42,149 bases of DNA from an uncultured Desulfobacteraceae bacterium. Its GTDB lineage: Bacteria; Desulfobacterota; Desulfobacteria; Desulfobacterales; Desulfatirhabdiaceae. Within the stretch, counting starts at the first letter, position 1. The number at the start of each line of letters is the position of its first letter. This document shows, in pieces, positions 1 to 8,243 of this stretch. A program made the translations under genes and the position numbers. Location: positions 1-42,149 of the forward strand of contig CAJBLH010000089.1 in assembly GCA_903953895.1 (NCBI GenBank), in the 5' to 3' direction. The notes under the pieces were generated by a model, which had not been told where the DNA came from, ran no database searches, and saw only the letters and a list, made by a program, of their open reading frames with translations.

Positions 1-781
1 ACTTGCAAGTGATATGAAAAAACCAGATGGGCTGACAATCATTCGGCCCGAAGAAGTTTCTCAGGTACTGGAAACCATTCCTATCAAAGATCTCTGCGGT
101 GTAGGCTCACAGACGGAGAAGAAATTAAACCTTCTGGGAATTAAGACCTGTGGGGAACTGGGGCGATTTCCGGTGGATATTCTGAAAAGAAAGTTCGGAA
201 TTAACGGGCAACATCTGCATGATATGGGACTGGGTATCGACTACAGTCCAGTAGTTCCAGCAAGTGATCAAGACAAAGTCAAATCCGTCGGACACTCGAT
301 GACGCTGAGGCAAGATGTTTCCAGACGGCAAGATATCTTGAAGTATTTGCTTCAGTTGTCAGAAATGGTGGGAAGACGAGCCAGGCGGTATCATGTCTCC
401 GGTAAGACAGTACATCTTTATATCCGGTATGCAGATTTTTATTCCAGCATCGGGAAGCAGCAGACCCTGGGAAATCCCATCAATCTGAGCGACGATATTT
501 ACAAAGCGGTCATAGATATCCTGGATACCATTGAACTTCAGCAGCCGGTGAGACTGCTTGGGGTTCGGTTAACCAATTTAAAATATCAGGTGGCGCAGTT
601 ACCGTTGTTCCCCCAGGAACGAAAGAAGGCGCTCATGATCGGAGCAATGGATGCGGTAAACAATAAATATGGAGACTTCACCGTGACATTTGCAAGCCTG
701 ATGGATACTGAAGAAAAGGGTAGTAATGTGATTTCTCCGGCGTGGCGACCTGATGGGATACGGTGTGTTGATATAAAGTGA
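1..781 (+). CDS. dinB: DNA polymerase IV (Y family), C-terminal part, cut by window start
   Basis: The frame is open to the left edge: codons before the ATG at 14 read LASD and run directly into MKKPDGLTII, the end of the Y-family palm domain, so 14 is an internal Met and the 5' end lies outside the window. What remains is the helix-hairpin-helix thumb region (IKDLCGVGSQTEKKLNLLGI, giving the family's G-x-G DNA-backbone contact), then the little-finger domain (VKSVGHSMTL, RLLGVRLTNL), ending in a PLFPQE stretch that resembles a beta-clamp binding peptide. The palm catalytic acidic residues are upstream and cannot be checked. The family performs error-prone translesion synthesis. It is followed by a 321-bp non-coding stretch, so it probably ends its transcription unit. 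UmuC is a less likely alternative because of the thumb and little-finger motifs. Confidence 0.88.
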   Translation, partial: LASDMKKPDGLTIIRPEEVSQVLETIPIKDLCGVGSQTEKKLNLLGIKTCGELGRFPVDILKRKFGINGQHLHDMGLGIDYSPVVPASDQDKVKSVGHSMTLRQDVSRRQDILKYLLQLSEMVGRRARRYHVSGKTVHLYIRYADFYSSIGKQQTLGNPINLSDDIYKAVIDILDTIELQQPVRLLGVRLTNLKYQVAQLPLFPQERKKALMIGAMDAVNNKYGDFTVTFASLMDTEEKGSNVISPAWRPDGIRCVDIK

Positions 782-1102
782 TCTTTAGCACATCTACTCT
801 TCTCCCATATACCAGTTGCACACCTGTACCTGCATTGATTATTTCCGATAATGAAACTTGACAATCCGATGCATAATGCTGAGTGTTGACTTGTTGCATT
901 TGATAGTCAATATAGATAAAAATTGATCCAATTTATGCTGCATTTGCTCTTTTACATATTGAATCATTGAGATATACATACTTTTCTTTTAGCCATTTTG
1001 AATAAATCGCTGGAAGCATTTCTCCGATTTCCTAAAAATGATTATTGAACACTGAATCCGTTGGGAGCTCTGTTAATGTTATTTCAGGAAAGGGGGTTGC
1101 AA
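782..1102. other. AT-rich intergenic region with no gene recognised
   Basis: The stretch between the polymerase gene and the PilZ-like gene is AT-rich. Open frames on the minus strand here (586-864 and 678-899) overlap the dinB 3' end and look like no protein family. It probably holds the promoter of the PilZ-like gene, but I could not find a -35/-10 pair good enough to assign. A purine-rich ribosome-binding site (AGGAAAGGGGG, 1086-1096) precedes the ATG at 1103. Confidence 0.4.
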
Positions 1103-1417
1103 ATGTCAAACGCTCATGAAATTAGCCAGGCGAATCGCTATACAATAGAAGTGCCCATATTTAGCTCTTATTCAAATATGCCCGTCGGCGCCAGCGCTAG
1201 GAACATCAACTTCAGTCAGGATGGCATGTATTTTGTTTCAGACATGGAATTTCAACCCGGTTCTACAGTTCTCATCCAGACTAAAAGCGGCAGTCCACAT
1301 CAGAAAAAGTCGAAAAATTCTAAAAGGCTGCGACAGACAACTGTAGCTGAAGTACTGCGGTGCAGACAGTACACAGAAAATCCGACCTATTATCAAGTAT
1401 GGGTTAAATATTATTAA
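1103..1417 (+). CDS. Small PilZ-like domain protein (degenerate)
   Basis: A 104-residue protein if started at ATG 1103, which has a good purine-rich ribosome-binding site at 1086-1096. An upstream in-frame ATG at 1061 lacks one. The segment NRYTIEVPI followed by NINFSQDGMYF looks like a PilZ beta-barrel: the second motif fits the family pattern (D/N)xSxxG exactly (NFSQDG), and the strand GMYF..D.EFQPGS has the usual PilZ hydrophobic pattern. The N-terminal RxxxR motif that contacts c-di-GMP is not intact, because an Arg is followed four residues later by Glu. The end (TVAEVLRCR....YYQVWVKYY) fits the terminal strands. Family members are c-di-GMP receptors or non-binding adaptors. The missing arginine favours an adaptor, or a receptor with weak binding. 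It appears to be monocistronic. The family call is moderate because the match rests on few residues. Confidence 0.5.
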   Translation: MSNAHEISQANRYTIEVPIFSSYSNMPVGASARNINFSQDGMYFVSDMEFQPGSTVLIQTKSGSPHQKKSKNSKRLRQTTVAEVLRCRQYTENPTYYQVWVKYY

Positions 1418-1744
1418 TCATGGTAGTGATAGCAACCCAGACCACCAATATCGTACCGAAGGAATATGCCAGGGGTGTCTTGCAGAAAGAAGGGTAGAGT
1501 AGGCAAAATGCATCAGAATGCATCTGAGATGGTGATTTTTCTCTTGCCCCCGTGTGAGAAAATTAATCCAAAATAGGCAAAAACAAGAGAAATTTGTTAA
1601 AATCTGCAAAAATATGAAATCAAAGGTTATAAATCCTTTTAAATAATCAGGCAATGCATCCCTCAAAGCCGGATGTTTGTTTACCATTGGAATTAACAGG
1701 TCGCGAGGTAATACGATCTTAATCATTATACAGAGAAATGAAAA
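1418..1744. other. Intergenic region without a convincing gene
   Basis: This 327-bp AT-rich stretch lies upstream of the YdiK-like gene. A 113-codon open frame on the minus strand (1418-1759) spans it, but it starts with TTG, has no ribosome-binding site and its translation looks like no family. I treat it as chance. The region presumably carries the promoter of the downstream gene, but no clear sigma-70 or sigma-54 element stood out. Confidence 0.4.
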
Positions 1745-2821
1745 ATGGCCGAAGTTCAACGTGATCTAACCAGAAGTCTGCTGGCAGTTATTTTCATTGT
1801 GGCCCTCATCGGATCATCAATCTGGGTTCTAAGACCGTTTCTGGGGGCTACCGTCTGGGCGGCCACCATTGTGGTGGCGACATGGCCCCTCATGATCGCT
1901 ATCGAGAAGCGACTTTGGCACAAACGCTCACTGGCGGTTGCGGTGATGACGGTTGTACTCCTGTGTGTTCTAGTTGTGCCGCTATCGATGGCTGTCGGAA
2001 CAATCATTTCAAATATTGATGAAATTACCGGATGGGCGAAATCGATCGAGAATTTCAATATGCCCCATCTCCCGGAATGGGTAGGCGAGCTCCCGCTCAT
2101 CGGTGAGAAAATGGTGGAGATTTGGGAAAAGGTTGCTGCAGCAGGTATCCAGGGCTTTGCTGTCAAGGCTGGTCCCTACGCGGGCGGGGTGATCAAGTGG
2201 TTCGGCGTTCAGGTGGGCGGTTTTGGGATGTTGCTCGTGCAATTTTTGCTCACTGCCATCCTGGCAGCGATCATGTACGCAAATGGAGAGGACGCAGCAG
2301 ATCGACTACTTCTTTTCGGACGACGTATGGCAGGGCAACGCGGAGAAAACACGGTACGCCTCGCCGGGCAGGCGGTGCGCGGCGTAGCACTCGGAATTGT
2401 TGTAACAGCACTGGCTCAATCGGTATTGGGGGGCTTGAGTCTGGCAGTCGCCGGCGTTCCATTTGCGGCAATTCTTACTGCGGTGATATTGTTACTTGCC
2501 ATTTCTCAAATCGGAGTTCTGCCGGTACTCGGAATGGCCACTCTCTGGCTTTTTTGGACCGGCAGTTCCGGCAAAGGGGGGTTTCTCCTTGTCTGCACGG
2601 TCATAGTTGCAACCATGGACAACTTTCTGCGGCCGATCCTGATCAAAAAAGGTGCGGATCTGCCGCTGTTGCTCATTTTCACCGGCGTGATCGGCGGGCT
2701 GATGGCTTTCGGTCTCATCGGCCTCTTTGTCGGGCCGGTGGTGCTTGCAGTGGCTCACAAACTGCTGGATGCATGGATAGAGGAAGGAAAGAGCTATCCC
2801 CCTCAGGTAAGCCCTCCCTGA
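1745..2821 (+). CDS. ydiK: AI-2E family (UPF0118) membrane protein, YdiK-like
   Basis: This 358-residue polytopic membrane protein has the family's usual length and layout: two closely spaced N-terminal helices (residues about 13-50), a third at about 65-90, a soluble loop with charged and amphipathic helices (about 95-145), then a C-terminal block of hydrophobic helices (about 160-345) with the conserved DNFLRPILI and GLFVGPVVLA segments. The DNFLRP/GLIGLFVGP pattern and the start RDLTRSLLAV resemble E. coli YdiK more than PerM or TqsA. The family is described as putative exporters, with quorum-signal or Na+/H+ antiport roles reported for some members; the substrate here is unknown. The gene appears to stand alone, converging on the DUF2950 gene. 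A second, more distant paralogue lies at 26837-27952. The ribosome-binding site before 1745 is weak. Confidence 0.82.
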   Translation: MAEVQRDLTRSLLAVIFIVALIGSSIWVLRPFLGATVWAATIVVATWPLMIAIEKRLWHKRSLAVAVMTVVLLCVLVVPLSMAVGTIISNIDEITGWAKSIENFNMPHLPEWVGELPLIGEKMVEIWEKVAAAGIQGFAVKAGPYAGGVIKWFGVQVGGFGMLLVQFLLTAILAAIMYANGEDAADRLLLFGRRMAGQRGENTVRLAGQAVRGVALGIVVTALAQSVLGGLSLAVAGVPFAAILTAVILLLAISQIGVLPVLGMATLWLFWTGSSGKGGFLLVCTVIVATMDNFLRPILIKKGADLPLLLIFTGVIGGLMAFGLIGLFVGPVVLAVAHKLLDAWIEEGKSYPPQVSPP

Positions 2822-2844
2822 TTGCCATTCTCTGAGTACTCCCC

Positions 2845-3828
2845 TTAATTTAATGTATATCCATACTCTACTATCTTCCAGGTTTTGTCGGGGTCAAAGC
2901 GTTTCATCGCTTCAGCCGCTTTTAAGGTATCTTTCCCAAGATTCTTTTGATAAACAATTCCGTCCATATGCACAATAAATGTCATGAGTCCCGTCCGGCC
3001 GTATTTTGCCGGGTAAGCTACCAAAGCAAAGCCACCGATCATTTTACCGTTGGCAATATAATCGTAAGCGCCTCCGGGGGTGTTTTTGCCCTGAGCCTTC
3101 AGGATTTTGTAATAATATCCATGATAGGGGTGGGGAGGCCCTATCGATTTCATCTGCTTGTAGGTTTCTTTGGTTGCTCCGGCAATGGCCGGTCCTAGAA
3201 GACTCGGTCTTTCACCTTCCAAGGTTTTCCAGTACAGACCGTTTTTTTTACCCGGGTCGCTGACAAATTTTTGTGCATACTCAAAAAAACCGTTCCTATC
3301 GTGGTCTCCCAGAGCATATTCTTTCTGTGCGTCGACATAAGCAAGACATACCTGTATGGCGCTCAGCTCATTTCCGCCGATTTTCCGGTTAAGGACTTCC
3401 TCCTTTCCTGCCTTTGAGTCGAAATGCCATGTTTGCCCCTTCTTCACCAGCGGAATGGGAAAGGGCCAATCGTTATTTCCCGTATGAAGAATGACTTTAA
3501 TGTCCCCGACAATCTCCAAACGGTTCTTTTCCTGATAATTTGTCAAGAAAGCTTCTCGTACCTCCTGATTGGCAACAGCACTACCAAATGAGATCAGTTG
3601 CATACCCGTCGGGCCGAAAATCGATAAAAGCGCCTGGTCATTGTTGGCTTTCAGGGCTTCTACCATAGATGTTATACCTTCTTCAGGAGAAACAAACGTT
3701 TTCTGCCGATTTTTCTGAGAAGTCGCCGCTTGGGAGCCTTTGGGAATCAGAAATGCCGATAATAAAAAGACAATGATCAAGGCTGTGGCAAGTCTGAGAG
3801 GGTTTGTCCTATAGATAACCTGCATCAT
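2845..3828 (-). CDS. DUF2950 family exported protein
   Basis: A 327-residue protein with an N-terminal hydrophobic signal or anchor (residues about 12-33, ending in SQAA) followed by the DUF2950 domain. Recognisable segments include FVSPEEGITSMVEALKANND near the start, DWPFPIPLVKKGQTWHFD in the middle, and YDYIANGKMIGGFALVAYPA plus GLMTFIVHMDGIVYQKNLG near the end. No enzymatic function is established for the family. It lies 48 bp downstream of the DUF3300 gene on the same strand, and DUF3300 and DUF2950 genes are commonly neighbours, so the two are very likely co-transcribed and act together in the envelope. Two adjacent ATG codons (3828 and 3825) both fit the GAGGAGG ribosome-binding site just upstream. 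Confidence 0.88.
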   Translation of the reverse strand: MMQVIYRTNPLRLATALIIVFLLSAFLIPKGSQAATSQKNRQKTFVSPEEGITSMVEALKANNDQALLSIFGPTGMQLISFGSAVANQEVREAFLTNYQEKNRLEIVGDIKVILHTGNNDWPFPIPLVKKGQTWHFDSKAGKEEVLNRKIGGNELSAIQVCLAYVDAQKEYALGDHDRNGFFEYAQKFVSDPGKKNGLYWKTLEGERPSLLGPAIAGATKETYKQMKSIGPPHPYHGYYYKILKAQGKNTPGGAYDYIANGKMIGGFALVAYPAKYGRTGLMTFIVHMDGIVYQKNLGKDTLKAAEAMKRFDPDKTWKIVEYGYTLN

Positions 3829-3876
3829 TTAACCTGCCTCCTCATATGATTGGTTGAAACATTCTGATGGGATTGC

Positions 3877-6312
3877 CTACCGATGACGCCCCCCGCCCCC
3901 GATTTGGGGAAGACCGCCGCTAGGGGAAAATCCACCACCACTGACGCCACTACCTGCAGCACCACCTCCGGTCTGAGGAAGGCTGCCGCCGGAAGGAATT
4001 CCACTGCTGCGACCACCGCTTCCGGTTTGGGGAGAGCTGCCGCCGGAAGAAATTCCACTGCTGCGACCACCACTTCCGGTTTGGGGAGAGCTGCCGCCGG
4101 AAGGAATTCCACTGCTGCGACCACCACTTCCGGTTTGGGGAGAGCTGCCGCCAGAAGAAATTCCACTGCTGCGACCACCACTTCCGGTTTGGGGAGAGCT
4201 GCCGCCAGAAGAAATTCCACTGCTGCGACCACCACTTCCGGTTTGGGGAGAGCTGCTACCAGAAGAAATTCCACTGCTGCGACCACCACTTCCGGTTTGG
4301 GGAGAGCTGCTACCAGAAGAAAATCCACCACTACGACCGCCGCTACCTCCCGTTTGCGGAAGGCTGCTGCCACCGCCGATTTTTGGAAGACTACTTCCGG
4401 TATTGGGTTGGCTGCTCCCCATATTGGGAATACTGATCCCTTGATTCATTTTTCCGCCCTGAGACGATTGCATGGGTTTTTGGGTCTGTATACTTTCACG
4501 GCTGGTACGGCCACGATCGCTCTGCTGCCTGACTTCACCGCCGCCACGGTTGAGACTTTCAATGGCATTGGAAGATCGGTCCTGCGGAGTTGTTGACCGC
4601 TGATTTTGAAAGTTGTCCGTGCTTTTGCTGTTGAACTGCTGATTCCCACCAGTGTACGAACCGGAACTGCTTTTTTTCTGACTGGAAGACTGTTGTCCCT
4701 GACCGAAAGTGCCTTGACTCGCAGAATCCTTATTCATCAGGCCGGATGACCGGTCTATGCTGCCCTGGTCAAATCCTCGGTAATCATTTCGGGTTTCTGC
4801 ACCGGGGTTCTTCGTCTGCCCAAACTGCTGACGTACACCGGGATCCTTATATGTCACACCTTTTCGGTGGCTCGGGTCATGCTGCCACTCCGTGGCGCCC
4901 TGTCCCGTGCTTCTCTGCGCAGAAGTTCCAGAAGTTCCAGAAGTTCCAGAAGTTCCAGAAGTTCCAGCGGAGTTCTTGGATGCAGTACTCGTACGCGTTT
5001 GACCTCCTGGACCTGTCACTTCGCGGTTCATCGTTCCGGTTGTCGGATCAACGGAAGTCGTTGCTGAACGGCTCTCCGTATTGCCGCCGGGGCCGGTTAC
5101 TGCGCCGGTGTTGGTTACACTTCCGTCAGGGTTGGTGACGGTCGAACCTGTGTAGGATGCCGTCTTACCGGAACCGGTTGTCGCACTTGCAGAGCGCGTG
5201 CTACCAGAGTCTGTGGTCTCCTTGGACGCAGTACTCGTACGCGTTTGACCTCCTGGACCTGTCACTTCGCGGTTCACCGTGCCGGTTGTCGGATCAACGG
5301 AAGTCGTTGCAGAACGGCTCCCCGTATTGCCGCCGGGGCCGGTCACAGCACCTGTGTTGGTTACACTTCCGTCAGGGTTGGTGACGGTCGAGCCTGTGTA
5401 GGATGCAGTCTTGCCGGAACCGGTTGTCACACTCGCAGAGCGGCTACTGTTGACGGGGCTTGTGGTCGAGTTTGTGGTTCCCTGTCCTGAACTTACGGGA
5501 TTCTGAGTATTGACGTTAGTCGGATAGGATACATTGGTTTGTGTAACATTGGTATTGACCGTGTTGTTGATCGTAACTGTCGGGGTCGGATTTACATAAA
5601 CTTGACTGCTGGCCCAATTGACGCTTCCGTAAGCATAACTCCATGCAACGCCGCAGGCCACGCCGACACCAAATGAAACAACGCTGGCAGTGGCGACAGC
5701 ATAACCTGGTGGATAGTAATAATAGGGCGGATATGCCGGATACCACCAGGCGCCATACACCACTGCCGGATTGTAAGCCGGAACATACACTACCGAAGGA
5801 TTTGCCGACTCGATCACGATCACCTTTTCCTCAACCACCACCACCTGCTCATTCGTAGTTTTAAGAGTACCTTGTGCCTGTGCCCTGGCGCGAAGATCCT
5901 GAATTGTAGCCATCACCTGGTCTTTCTGCCCGAGAAAAGCATCCCCAAGATTCTGTGTCCATTCCAGTTTGTCGTACATCATTGCCAGAACAGATGGAAA
6001 GTTGACCAGAGACTTCACGCTGGGATCCCAGTATTTTTGATCCAGGGCAAGGGCCAGTTTCTGGCCTTTCAGATTTGGATTTGAGCTGACCCACCGGGCA
6101 GCCTGAACCACTTCAAGGGGGTAAGTTGCCGCCATGAGTACCTGAATTAACAGTGAATCCGGGTATAAAGCAATGGGCGCCAGCATTTGGTCCAGTTCTT
6201 CCTGTCGAAAAAATGGTGGCGCCGATTCGGTATCCTGGGTAAACCCACCCACAGGAACCATGAATAATAGAACAAGTAACCATACACATGAACGCATATA
6301 TATTTTTTTCAT
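3877..6312 (-). CDS. DUF3300 family exported protein with long repetitive Ser/Gly/Thr-rich tail
   Basis: This 811-residue protein starts at an ATG preceded by a strong AAGGAGG (6319-6325). Residues 1-25 form a signal peptide. The DUF3300 domain (about 35-185) is textbook: LDQMLAPIALYPDSLL, then VVQAARWVSSNP, SVKSLVNFPSVLAMM and VVYVPAYNPAVVYG. It is followed by a Tyr/Pro-rich linker with a hydrophobic stretch (about 190-230), then more than 500 residues of low-complexity Ser/Thr/Gly/Gln sequence. Within this tail are a duplicated 82-residue unit, a GTS tripeptide run and six 18-residue repeats near the end. No function is known; export plus a disordered tail suggests a surface or periplasmic matrix role (inference). 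The tail is much longer than the family core and is the most repetitive DNA of the window, so its length may vary between isolates. Gly-Gly-His-Arg-type residues end the protein. Confidence 0.88.
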   Translation of the reverse strand: MKKIYMRSCVWLLVLLFMVPVGGFTQDTESAPPFFRQEELDQMLAPIALYPDSLLIQVLMAATYPLEVVQAARWVSSNPNLKGQKLALALDQKYWDPSVKSLVNFPSVLAMMYDKLEWTQNLGDAFLGQKDQVMATIQDLRARAQAQGTLKTTNEQVVVVEEKVIVIESANPSVVYVPAYNPAVVYGAWWYPAYPPYYYYPPGYAVATASVVSFGVGVACGVAWSYAYGSVNWASSQVYVNPTPTVTINNTVNTNVTQTNVSYPTNVNTQNPVSSGQGTTNSTTSPVNSSRSASVTTGSGKTASYTGSTVTNPDGSVTNTGAVTGPGGNTGSRSATTSVDPTTGTVNREVTGPGGQTRTSTASKETTDSGSTRSASATTGSGKTASYTGSTVTNPDGSVTNTGAVTGPGGNTESRSATTSVDPTTGTMNREVTGPGGQTRTSTASKNSAGTSGTSGTSGTSGTSAQRSTGQGATEWQHDPSHRKGVTYKDPGVRQQFGQTKNPGAETRNDYRGFDQGSIDRSSGLMNKDSASQGTFGQGQQSSSQKKSSSGSYTGGNQQFNSKSTDNFQNQRSTTPQDRSSNAIESLNRGGGEVRQQSDRGRTSRESIQTQKPMQSSQGGKMNQGISIPNMGSSQPNTGSSLPKIGGGSSLPQTGGSGGRSGGFSSGSSSPQTGSGGRSSGISSGSSSPQTGSGGRSSGISSGGSSPQTGSGGRSSGISSGGSSPQTGSGGRSSGIPSGGSSPQTGSGGRSSGISSGGSSPQTGSGGRSSGIPSGGSLPQTGGGAAGSGVSGGGFSPSGGLPQIGGGGRHR
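3995..4318. repeat. Six tandem 54-bp repeats inside the DUF3300 gene
   Basis: Six nearly identical 54-bp units follow one another without gaps, with the marker GGTTTGGGG recurring at 4024, 4078, 4132, 4186, 4240 and 4294. Each encodes an 18-residue unit of the form GGSSPQTGSGGRSSGISS. Variation is limited to a few third positions and Ser/Gly or Ser/Pro swaps. Degenerate units flank both ends. Such in-frame minisatellites expand and contract by slippage or recombination. Confidence 0.95.
4921..4965. repeat. Five perfect 9-bp tandem repeats (AGAAGTTCC) in the DUF3300 gene
   Basis: AGAAGTTCC is repeated five times without a mismatch. On the coding (minus) strand it encodes a (GTS)n run. The unit length is a multiple of three, so slippage would change protein length without shifting the frame. 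Confidence 0.95.
4976..5440. repeat. Direct duplication of about 219 bp with a 246-bp period in the DUF3300 gene
   Basis: Two copies, about 4976-5194 and 5222-5440, share almost the whole sequence; the landmark GTACTCGTACGCGTTTGACC occurs at 4985 and 5231. Each encodes an approximately 73-residue Thr/Gly/Ser-rich segment containing TASYTGSTVTNPDGSVTNTG and REVTGPGGQTRTSTASK. The high identity, with only scattered changes, suggests a recent duplication or ongoing gene conversion. Confidence 0.9.
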
Positions 6313-6457
6313 TACATGCCTCCTTGATTATTTAAATATCGGCAGATAAAAAGTCCATTCAGTCAGATTATATGCCGTGTCGGTAGGATCATCAAGATGA
6401 ATTCCGATATTGCCTTTAGATAGTTTTTTCGGAATTCAAAAATGCGGTTTCAGTTTC

Positions 6458-7039
6458 CTACAATCCGCCCCGAACTGCACGAACATAACCGTGGAAGTAT
6501 TTGTAGTTGTAGCTGTCATGACCATAGCGGAACCCAACGCCCCATGCGTGGTAGGGGTAATTGGCGCTGGTGGAAGATGACCAGTACCAGGATGAGACAG
6601 TGTTTGGGAAATAGGTTACGTTGATGGAGGGGTTCGACCTGCCTGTGTCCGCTAGATAGGCCAATTCCTTGATGGTAGGCAGGCGCCAGTCCGAAAAGCC
6701 TCCAAAATGCGCGCGATTCAGAGCGTTGATAAAGGCTTCGGTATTCATACCGCTTCCTGGAGCGCCTGCTTGTCCGCCGTGGGTGTCCGGGTTGCCGTCA
6801 TACCAGGTGTAGGTATTGTCTGCATCATTGGGATCATCGTAATGGCTTGTGCCATCCATGTTCCGTTTCACTTCCCAGATCAGGCCGGTGGCGTTATCTT
6901 TGACCATGACCCATGTCGATGCGGAATCCGCAAGAAGATGACCGCTACTATCGAGCTTGGTGTAGCCGGTAATCGCAAAAGCTGAATGATGCCACAGGAT
7001 CATACAACACAAGAGCCATCCTTGCACGATTTTTATCAT
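6458..7039 (-). CDS. Exported DUF1566 (Lcl C-terminal-like) protein
   Basis: I start this at ATG 7039, giving 193 residues, because GGAGAGA lies at the right distance and the product then begins with a clean signal peptide (MIKIVQGWLLCCMILWHHSAFA). An in-frame TTG at 7060 gives an unlikely charged extension. The mature part is a DUF1566 domain: ATGLIWEVKR, then a Trp/Gly/Asn-rich middle, INALNRAHFGGFSDWRLPTIKEL with the diagnostic DWRLP(T)xxEL motif, and WYWSSS with a terminal YVRAVRGG. The fold is related to formylglycine-generating-enzyme/C-type-lectin-like modules and is usually found in secreted adhesin-like proteins; no catalysis is known. It is transcribed in the same direction as the upstream diguanylate cyclase, with a 109-bp gap. 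Confidence 0.85.
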   Translation of the reverse strand: MIKIVQGWLLCCMILWHHSAFAITGYTKLDSSGHLLADSASTWVMVKDNATGLIWEVKRNMDGTSHYDDPNDADNTYTWYDGNPDTHGGQAGAPGSGMNTEAFINALNRAHFGGFSDWRLPTIKELAYLADTGRSNPSINVTYFPNTVSSWYWSSSTSANYPYHAWGVGFRYGHDSYNYKYFHGYVRAVRGGL

Positions 7040-7148
7040 GACTCTCTCCATCCGTTTCAATTGGCTCCAGATCGGACCCGGGGAATTACGATTTCAGGCT
7101 AGGGTGTGCTAATCGAGTTTGTCAGCGCCATGTCGAAAATGCCATTGC

Positions 7149-8243
7149 TTAAACCTCTTTTTCGCTGACCGCCCGGTTTTTACCGGTTCGTTTGGCTTTG
7201 TACAGAGCCTTGTCAGCACGTTCGATAAACGTATCTGCGGTGTCATCTTTTCGAAGCTCACTGACGCCGATACTGACCGTGAAACCGATCCGTTCCTCGG
7301 GGCGGGTCGGTTCGATCAGGAACTGCTTGCCGGATAGAAACTTGCAGAAGGATCGGGCGCGTTTCAAAGCTTTTCTTAGGGTGATGTCCGGCAAAAGTAC
7401 GGCAAACTCCTCTCCGCCATAACGGGCGACGAAATCATCGGCTCGAAACATGGCCTTGCATTCCTGAACAAAGCATTTCAGAACGCGGTCGCCGATAAGA
7501 TGTCCATGGGTATCATTGATCGCTTTAAAATTATCCAGATCGCACATCATCAGAGAGACCGGGCTCCAGACGATTTGACTGCGCTGAATGATCCATTGCA
7601 TCCGGCTGTCGAGGGTCATTCGGTTGAAAGAACCGGTCAAGGCATCCAACTGGGAGGCATCCTTGACCTGTTCCAGACTGGTGCGCAGTACTGTAATTTC
7701 TTCAGACAGTGAATCGATCCGTTTGGAGTCCGAGCTTTGTTTTTCCTGAATGATCAGCTTCATAGCAGAGACTTCGGTTTGCAGAGATTCTTTGATTTTT
7801 CGAATATCATCGAGCTGAGTGAGAGCCTCCATGCGGACGTTTTGATCGTAAATCTGCGAATTGAATGTCTGTGTATCGCCGATGAGTCCGCTCAGACCGA
7901 TCCGCAGCAGCTCGATGATGTTTTTAAGTTCCGCTTCCTTTTGCTGTATATAATCTTTTTCCTTGGCGATATAATTCAGGACAAAGAGTTTGTGGTCAGA
8001 AAACGACTGCATCAATGCCGAAGCCGGACGGTCTTCCTGAAATTGCGCAAAAATCTGATCCAGTCGCAATTTAAATTCGTCTGTGCCGATTTCTGAGATA
8101 TCCATTGGAAATTCTTTCAGGAAAAACACTAGCGAACCGCCAATTTGCCGCAGAACGTGAACGACTTCCCGACATTCATCTAAATGCTGGTTCAGTATTT
8201 CAGGTGTAATCTCCACAGACTTTTTTTTAGCAAACAAACCCAT
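7149..8243 (-). CDS. Diguanylate cyclase (GGDEF domain), cytoplasmic
   Basis: A 364-residue protein with no membrane segment. Residues 1-195 are helical with a coiled-coil-like stretch (about 150-197) and match no sensor domain I recognise. The GGDEF domain follows (about 200-360): DALTGSFNRM, CDLDNFKAINDTHGHLIGD, and the active site RYGGEEF at about 274-280. The upstream RADD, spaced exactly as in PleD-type enzymes, is an intact allosteric inhibition site. FTVSIGVSEL and ADKALYKAKRTGKN complete the fold. All residues needed to make c-di-GMP from two GTP are visible, so it should be active and product-inhibited. The ATG at 8243 follows a good AAGGAGA. The PilZ-like protein at 1103 may be a local effector (inference). 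Confidence 0.93.
   Translation of the reverse strand: MGLFAKKKSVEITPEILNQHLDECREVVHVLRQIGGSLVFFLKEFPMDISEIGTDEFKLRLDQIFAQFQEDRPASALMQSFSDHKLFVLNYIAKEKDYIQQKEAELKNIIELLRIGLSGLIGDTQTFNSQIYDQNVRMEALTQLDDIRKIKESLQTEVSAMKLIIQEKQSSDSKRIDSLSEEITVLRTSLEQVKDASQLDALTGSFNRMTLDSRMQWIIQRSQIVWSPVSLMMCDLDNFKAINDTHGHLIGDRVLKCFVQECKAMFRADDFVARYGGEEFAVLLPDITLRKALKRARSFCKFLSGKQFLIEPTRPEERIGFTVSIGVSELRKDDTADTFIERADKALYKAKRTGKNRAVSEKEV

Noticed and set aside
1418-1759. 113-codon minus-strand open frame across the intergenic region before the YdiK-like gene
   Set aside because: It starts with TTG, has no ribosome-binding site, overlaps the start of a well-supported plus-strand gene, and its translation is a mixture of His/Phe/Leu without domain features.
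2122-2835. 237-codon frame inside the YdiK-like gene
   Set aside because: The translation is Arg/Ser/Cys-rich and lacks the hydrophobic segments expected; the in-phase YdiK-like frame explains the DNA.
3995-4318. CRISPR-like array suggested by regularly spaced identical units
   Set aside because: The units are contiguous with no unique spacers, are multiples of three, and lie inside a coding frame.
3825-4373. 182-codon Ala/Val/Pro-rich minus-strand frame over the 54-bp repeats
   Set aside because: Repeats keep all frames open; the composition simply reflects the repeat read in another phase of the DUF3300 gene.
3883-4596. 237-codon plus-strand frame over the same repeats
   Set aside because: Antisense to the DUF3300 gene, and repetitive only because the DNA is.
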